This document shows positions 11,849 to 16,488 of a DNA stretch of 16,488 bases, piece by piece. The position numbers and the translations under genes are program-made. Below the pieces are notes generated by a model. It was not told the origin of the DNA. It made no database searches and saw only the letters and a list, made by a program, of their open reading frames with translations. Within the stretch, counting starts at the first letter, position 1, and each line of letters opens with the position of its first letter. Where the stretch lies: NCBI GenBank assembly GCA_027485365.1, contig JAIXRD010000288.1:1-16488 (forward strand), in the 5' to 3' direction. This DNA comes from Cryomorphaceae bacterium (GTDB taxonomy: Bacteria; Bacteroidota; Bacteroidia; Flavobacteriales_D; Crocinitomicaceae).

Positions 11849-13084
11849 ATGAAAGAAAGTCCTACTGAAGTTATTACCCTGAGCAATAGAATCCGTTTGG
11901 CCTATGTACGTTCAAACAGTGCTGTTGGACACCTTGCTTTTTATTTTAAGGGAGGTAGTCGAAGTGAACCGTCTACCCACCCTGGACTTGCACACTTTTT
12001 AGAACACTGTATTTTTAAAGGAACCCATACGCGGAAAGCCATGTGGATACTTACCCGCCTCGATGAGGTAGGAGGGGAGTTGAATGCCTTTACCGCCAAA
12101 GAAGAAATCTGTGTGCATGCCACCTTTTTGAATCGATATACGAAACGCGCCTTCGAATTAATGTCGGATTTAGTAGTGAATTCGAATTTCCCCATTCAAG
12201 AAATTGAAAAAGAAAAAGAAGTCGTAATCGATGAAATTAATTCCTATAAAGACAGTCCTTTGGATCGCTTGATGGACGAGTTTGACCGGATCTTTTTTGG
12301 CGATCATCCACTGGGTAATCCGATATTAGGGACTAAAAAATCAGTTAAACGATTTAAACGGGAAGATTTATTGGCTTTTATACAATCCAATTTTTCAGCC
12401 GACAATTTGGTTGTTTCTTATGTTGGGCGAGAGCCCAAACATCGCTTGGTGGACTTAATTGAAAGCCAATTAAAAGACTTACCGGCAAAGGCTACGAATT
12501 TAGGATGGGCTCCACCCGCTGAAATTAAACCCTTTACCATTCGTAAGAAAGAATCTAATTTTCAATCCCACGCGATATTGGGCGGTATTGCTCCATCATA
12601 TCACAGCGATGACCGCTTGGCAATGAACATTTTGATTAATTTCTTGGGTGGTCCCGCCATGAATGCCCGATTGAATATTGTCATTCGCGAGAAGCATGGG
12701 TTAGCCTATCATGTTGAAGCGAGTTATGCGGTACTGGAAGACACAGGTTTTTGGGGGATCCTTCTTTCTGCGGAGCAAAAAAACATAGATAAATCAATTG
12801 ATTTGGCAAAGAAAGAGCTTCGCTTGTTGGTAGAAAAGGGTATGACCCCGATCCAACTTAAAAAATCAAAGTATCAGTTTTTAAGTCAATTATCCATCGG
12901 ATGGGAGAGTAACAATGCCCGCACGATGTCGAATGGTAAAACCTTACTCATTTATAACCGAATCGATTCCTTGGAAGATACCTTCCGTAAAATAAATGCA
13001 ATTACACTCGACGAAATTAATGCGGTCGCACGAAAGTACTTTGCTTTAGAACAACAGTGTATGTTGGTATATGATAAGAAGTAG
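11849..13084 (+). CDS. M16 family zinc metallopeptidase (pitrilysin superfamily)
   Basis: The 411 residues form two homologous halves, as in M16B peptidases. The inverted zinc motif HFLEH (His49, Glu52, His53) and third ligand Glu129 in VVIDEI at the right spacing show an active enzyme. Nearby are FKGGSRSEPSTHPGLAHF, GGELNAFTAKEEICVHA and DHPLGNPILGTKKSV. The second half carries the substrate-binding NARLNIVIREKHGLAY (R..Y type) motif. There is no signal peptide, so it is probably cytoplasmic and a processing or peptide-clearing protease; M16B members often act as homodimers or pairs. It starts 1 nt after pdxH, so it is third in the operon, and converges on the YggS-type gene with only 10 nt between stops and no clear terminator. 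Confidence 0.92.
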   Translation: MKESPTEVITLSNRIRLAYVRSNSAVGHLAFYFKGGSRSEPSTHPGLAHFLEHCIFKGTHTRKAMWILTRLDEVGGELNAFTAKEEICVHATFLNRYTKRAFELMSDLVVNSNFPIQEIEKEKEVVIDEINSYKDSPLDRLMDEFDRIFFGDHPLGNPILGTKKSVKRFKREDLLAFIQSNFSADNLVVSYVGREPKHRLVDLIESQLKDLPAKATNLGWAPPAEIKPFTIRKKESNFQSHAILGGIAPSYHSDDRLAMNILINFLGGPAMNARLNIVIREKHGLAYHVEASYAVLEDTGFWGILLSAEQKNIDKSIDLAKKELRLLVEKGMTPIQLKKSKYQFLSQLSIGWESNNARTMSNGKTLLIYNRIDSLEDTFRKINAITLDEINAVARKYFALEQQCMLVYDKK

Positions 13085-13094
13085 AGCGTTTTTT

Positions 13095-13754
13095 CTACCT
13101 CTTCCCAAAAATCTTGCTCCCTACCCGTATCAAGGTACTGCCTTCTTCCATGGCAATGGGATAATCATCGCTCATGCCCATAGATATTTCCTTGAATTCT
13201 GAATTTGAGGAAAAATAACTTGATTGCAGTTGTTGGTATATCGCGTGTAAGTTCTGGAATTCTTGTCTGATTTGTGTTGTGTTTTCCGTGAAGGTGGCCA
13301 TTCCCATCACACCGCATATGCGGACGTGGCTGAGTAAATAAAATTCAGGTCCAGCTAAAAATGCTTCAGCTTCTTCCAAAGACAAGCCAAATTTTGTGTC
13401 TTCTTGAGCAATATGAAACTGTAATAAACAAGAAATCTGTCGCCCGTTTTTTTGTCCTTGTTTATTGATTTCTTTTAAAAGGTTGAAGCTATCCACCCCA
13501 TGAATCAGATGCGCAAAGGGCGCGATGTATTTCACTTTATTGCTTTGCAAATGTCCAATCATGTGCCAACGAATATCTTTTGGCAGCGCCTCGTACTTTT
13601 CTACCAACTCTTGAACTTTATTCTCTCCAAAATCCCGTTGACCTGCTTCATAAGCTTCCATGATGCGTTCAATCGGATGTGTTTTTGAAACCGCAATGAG
13701 CACCGTGGTAGCGGGTAAACTCGAACGAATTGCTGCAAGTTGTGCCTTAATCAT
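13095..13754 (-). CDS. YggS/PLPBP family pyridoxal-phosphate homeostasis protein
   Basis: This family binds PLP on a single alanine-racemase-like barrel without racemase activity and controls free PLP and amino-acid balance. In 219 residues are AVSKTHP with the PLP lysine Lys24, FGENKVQE (42-49), WHMIGHLQSNK (63-73), an ICGVMGMATF strand, SMGMSDDYPIAM and the end GSTLIRVGSKIFG with the phosphate-binding Ser/Thr and Arg. The start overlaps the DUF1015 stop by 8 nt. Its linkage to DUF1015 and, across the convergent gap, to pdxH fits a vitamin B6 neighbourhood. E. coli YggS is the reference homologue. Confidence 0.93.
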   Translation of the reverse strand: MIKAQLAAIRSSLPATTVLIAVSKTHPIERIMEAYEAGQRDFGENKVQELVEKYEALPKDIRWHMIGHLQSNKVKYIAPFAHLIHGVDSFNLLKEINKQGQKNGRQISCLLQFHIAQEDTKFGLSLEEAEAFLAGPEFYLLSHVRICGVMGMATFTENTTQIRQEFQNLHAIYQQLQSSYFSSNSEFKEISMGMSDDYPIAMEEGSTLIRVGSKIFGKR

Positions 13755-14973
13755 GGATATCCATTATGGTAAGTCCGCTTCGTAATTTTGGCTCAACCCA
13801 AGTTGATTTTGGAGGCATGTACATGCCATGATCCGCAACGTTTTTTACTGCCGACATTGGGATGGGATACAGAAAAAACGCTACTTGAAATGAGGTGTCA
13901 TTTACTTGGTTTAATACATTTACAAAAGGCGTATTTCCTGGAACAAAAGAAATATCCTCTGAAGTTTTTAAATCTTTTATTCCAAGAATAGGATCTAATA
14001 TCAATTGGGTTAATAGTTGAGCGTCCAACGAATTTGTAGGGTGGGTTGCATCAATATGCGCTGCATTAAGCGTCAATGAATAACAACAGTTGTTACAGTA
14101 AATGGTGATTTCATGTGCCGCCAGCGGTTTTCGTGGCGTATTCAATGGTGTCAAGGTACCAAGTTGCGATATCTTACCAATAAATTCTTCAGGGCTAAGT
14201 CCATTTAAGTGTTTTACTAATCGCTGAAATTCAAGGATTTTGAGGGCATCTTCTCGTACGTAATATGCCAAGAAAAACTGTCCTTTGGTAATCCCTGCTG
14301 CTTTATATTTTTCATATAATGCCACAGAAGAGGCACTTCGATGATGGCCATCCGCAATATATACGGCATTTATTTTCTTGAATTCTTCAGCAATCGCAGC
14401 GCTTTCCTCTACCGACATAATCCATAATTCATGCGTGATCAAGTCGGTTGTAGTGAATTCGTATTCAGGTCTGTTTTGGGTAAGGTTGTATATTATTTTA
14501 TCGATGGTATCGGTACCTTCATACGACATCAATACAGGTTCTGCGTTGAGGCCAACGATGTCTAAATAGCGAGTGAAAACCCCTTCGCGTTCGGTGAGTG
14601 TGGCCTCGTGTTTTTTAATGTGGTCGCTCAGGTATTCTTCGGCGTCTGCACCCCCAATTATTCCAGTGTACACACGATCTGGACAGGTTTGCCGATAAAT
14701 ATACAAATGCGGTTCATCATCCTGAATTAAAATCCCTTTTTCTTGAAATAACTCATAACCTTCTTTCACCAATTGAAATCGTTCGTTTGAATTTACATCC
14801 GTACGTTTAAGGCGGTTAAATTCCGGATTAATGATGTGTAAGAGCGTATAGGGGTTATCTTCTAGTTTGGCCTTAAGCACATTCGGTTTATAAGAATAAT
14901 AGGGCCTTGTAGCCACTAAGTGCACCTTGTTCCTAACCGGACGTATCGCTCGAAAGGGTTTGATGATCGCCAT
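13747..14973 (-). CDS. DUF1015 family protein
   Basis: This 408-residue cytoplasmic protein begins with the DUF1015 hallmark KPFRAIRPVRNKVHLVATRP and carries YIADGHHRSASS (205-216), IGGADAEEYL near 106-115, and FVPGNTPFVNVLNQV plus a C-terminal MYMPPKSTWVEPKLRSGLTI block. The His-rich GHHR centre and the closing PPKSTW.EPK segment are what I recall from the whole family. The function is unknown; weak resemblance to ParB/Srx-like folds has been proposed for parts of it but cannot be judged here. The gene starts 1 nt after the receptor stop and overlaps the YggS-type gene by 8 nt, so all three are probably translated from one mRNA. Confidence 0.88.
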   Translation of the reverse strand: MAIIKPFRAIRPVRNKVHLVATRPYYSYKPNVLKAKLEDNPYTLLHIINPEFNRLKRTDVNSNERFQLVKEGYELFQEKGILIQDDEPHLYIYRQTCPDRVYTGIIGGADAEEYLSDHIKKHEATLTEREGVFTRYLDIVGLNAEPVLMSYEGTDTIDKIIYNLTQNRPEYEFTTTDLITHELWIMSVEESAAIAEEFKKINAVYIADGHHRSASSVALYEKYKAAGITKGQFFLAYYVREDALKILEFQRLVKHLNGLSPEEFIGKISQLGTLTPLNTPRKPLAAHEITIYCNNCCYSLTLNAAHIDATHPTNSLDAQLLTQLILDPILGIKDLKTSEDISFVPGNTPFVNVLNQVNDTSFQVAFFLYPIPMSAVKNVADHGMYMPPKSTWVEPKLRSGLTIMDIHD

Positions 14974-14974
14974 A

Positions 14975-16488
14975 TTAGAACTTATAACTTACGCCAAGAC
15001 TTGGAAGAATAGGGAATTGATAAATTACTTTTGAGGTAACTCGATTCACGTAAAAGATATTCTTTCGGTCGTAGACATTCGTGATGTTACCGGTTACTTC
15101 TAGCCTTGTTTTGTTTTTAAAATCGAAATGCTTTTTAACCGTGATATCTAATCGGTGATAGTAAGGCAATCTACGGCTATTAAATGTGCCTAATAAGGTA
15201 GTAATGGTGGATGGATTGTTTGTTACATAGTCCGTAGTGACACCACCGTTGAAATTCTCTGCTTGATAATATCCTGCGGTAGGGGTGAATGGAAGTCCAG
15301 AACCTAAATTCCAGCGTACATTAACTTCTAAGTCTTTTTTCTTGCCAAATTGGTAAGAGCCAACTAAATTCACATTATGTCTACGGTCAAATACTGGAAA
15401 GTAGGCATCAAAACCATCCCATCGGGTAGAGTAACTGTACGAATATACCCCCCAAATGAACAGTCGTTTTAAGGTTAATTTATAAAGTACATCCACACCT
15501 ATTGTTTTTCCTGATTCAATGATGAAGTCTTTCTTAAACACATCATCTACTAATTCGAATTGGGCAAGGTCTTCGTATAATTTGTTCTGGTTAATATTAC
15601 TTAGTTGATTAAAATACTTGTAATACCCTTCAATGTTCAAGAAATTCGATTTGTTTAGGTCATATTCTATCCCGAGGATGCCATGCCATGCATATTGTAA
15701 TCCATTTTGAATGTTCTTGGTGTTTAGATTTTCTGTAACAAATTGCTCCTGAACGTTTGTTGGTGCTGAAAGCAATCCGTTAAACAAGTTTACAATATCC
15801 TTATCGCTAGAAGCGGAAGTAAAGTTCTGAGAATAACGTCCACCAGAGAATTTGAATCTCATTTTTTCCGTAGCGTTGTATTTTAAGCCCAGTCGTGGTT
15901 CAGGTGAAATGGTGCTTAATGAAGCGTAGGCTTGAACTCGAAACCCAGCTTGCATAACCCATCGAAGGTCTTTAGAAACTCTTCTGTAGTTATAATATGC
16001 GCCAAGTTCTGTGGAGAAGTTAAATGCTTCTATTTTTCTTTTAGCTTCATTGAAGGTAACGAATTGTGTATTGAACCCACAAAAATTAAATCCGTAGTTC
16101 ATTTCGCCTTCATTTTTTAGGAAATAAGAAAAGTCGAAACCTAGATCAAATCCACCAATTTTTGAATAACGTGGCTCTACTTGGTCTTCAGCAAAGGTGG
16201 TCATGAAATTTGATCCATTCACGTGTCCTCGAATAAACACTGGAGAGCCCGAAGGAATCAATAAAAAGTTCATTCCGCCCCCAGAGGCTTGCCAATTCAA
16301 GTCGGCAATGCTATAATTCACGCTGTCTTGATTGTGGAATCCAAAAAAGCTCACTTTCGATCCGCTTTCACTGGTAAAGGTTACTTTTCCATATAAATCG
16401 GTAAAGTTAAAGGGTAGACCATCTCCCTCATTGATTTTAGGATATAGGGATTTGGAGGTGTAATCAATTAAACTGTGTTTTGCTGTAA
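14975..16488 (-). CDS. TonB-dependent outer-membrane receptor, C-terminal part
   Basis: The frame is open to the window edge (503 residues visible), so the signal peptide, any carboxypeptidase-like or plug domain, and the first strands are outside. A GTG at 16354 is not the start, since the same frame continues upstream without a stop. What is seen is alternating amphipathic beta-strands of a 22-strand barrel: SPEPRLGLKYN, FKFSGGRYSQNF, NIEGYYKYFNQLSN, IGVDVLYKLTL, FDRRHNVNLVGSYQF, WNLGSGLPFTPTAGYY, LPYYHRLDITVKKHF, LEVTGNITNVYDRKN and the final aromatic GVSYKF, typical of an outer-membrane insertion signal. The strand YYHRLDITVKK before NITNVYDRKNIFY is typical of Bacteroidota TonB receptors. 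The ligand is unknown; there is no SusD partner downstream. Confidence 0.9.
   Translation of the reverse strand, partial: TAKHSLIDYTSKSLYPKINEGDGLPFNFTDLYGKVTFTSESGSKVSFFGFHNQDSVNYSIADLNWQASGGGMNFLLIPSGSPVFIRGHVNGSNFMTTFAEDQVEPRYSKIGGFDLGFDFSYFLKNEGEMNYGFNFCGFNTQFVTFNEAKRKIEAFNFSTELGAYYNYRRVSKDLRWVMQAGFRVQAYASLSTISPEPRLGLKYNATEKMRFKFSGGRYSQNFTSASSDKDIVNLFNGLLSAPTNVQEQFVTENLNTKNIQNGLQYAWHGILGIEYDLNKSNFLNIEGYYKYFNQLSNINQNKLYEDLAQFELVDDVFKKDFIIESGKTIGVDVLYKLTLKRLFIWGVYSYSYSTRWDGFDAYFPVFDRRHNVNLVGSYQFGKKKDLEVNVRWNLGSGLPFTPTAGYYQAENFNGGVTTDYVTNNPSTITTLLGTFNSRRLPYYHRLDITVKKHFDFKNKTRLEVTGNITNVYDRKNIFYVNRVTSKVIYQFPILPSLGVSYKF

Noticed and set aside
13085..13094. Terminator between the M16 and YggS-type genes
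   Set aside because: Only 10 nt separate the two stops, with no complementary arms visible nearby.
14975..16354. Receptor as a complete 459-residue gene starting at GTG 16354
   Set aside because: The same frame stays open to the window edge and continues barrel-like sequence upstream, so the gene is truncated by the window.

Overview
The window reads as a chromosomal segment of a Bacteroidota bacterium, most likely Flavobacteriales (Crocinitomicaceae/Fluviicola-like; the lineage is an inference from gene content and style). The signs are the Bacteroidota-type -7 promoter box TAnnTTTG in front of most transcription units, a near absence of Shine-Dalgarno sequences, Bacteroidota families (DUF4494, DUF4846, a Kazal-like lipoprotein, a TonB-dependent receptor) and moderate-to-low GC. 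There is no integrase, transposase, CRISPR or phage gene.

Layout. (1) 1-442: 5' part of dapD (lysine/meso-DAP synthesis), minus strand, cut by the window edge. (2) 554-1819: a spinster-like MFS transporter, plus strand, ending at a strong hairpin (1839-1871) shared with the convergent operon. (3) 5752-1874, minus strand: a tightly coupled four-gene operon made of a ribulose-phosphate-3-epimerase-like barrel fused to a CBS pair, a DAHP-synthase-family enzyme, a KdsC-like HAD phosphatase with an N-terminal helical domain, and a saccharopine dehydrogenase/LKR-like oxidoreductase. This is the most unusual part: its architecture parallels the Kdo pathway (KdsD-CBS, KdsA, KdsC) but uses different enzyme families. 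(4) 7160-5789, minus strand: three small secreted lipoproteins (unknown, DUF4846, Kazal-like). (5) 7161-7873: a 0.7 kb gene-free stretch holding 8-bp-period repeat blocks, three palindromic units and the 4.5S SRP RNA gene. (6) 9367-7874, minus strand: trmB followed by an alpha/beta hydrolase. (7) 9435-13084, plus strand: a conserved unknown protein, cytidine deaminase, DUF4494, pdxH and an M16 peptidase. (8) 16488-13095, minus strand: a TonB-dependent receptor (N-terminus outside the window), DUF1015 and a YggS-type PLP protein, nearly overlapping.

Most genes are housekeeping or metabolic. The main observations are the ulosonate-like four-gene operon, its diverged DAHP-synthase active site, the repeat-rich SRP RNA neighbourhood, and a recurrent arrangement in which the TAnnTTTG box ends 4-7 nt before the ATG, which predicts leaderless mRNAs and decides the MFS start codon.
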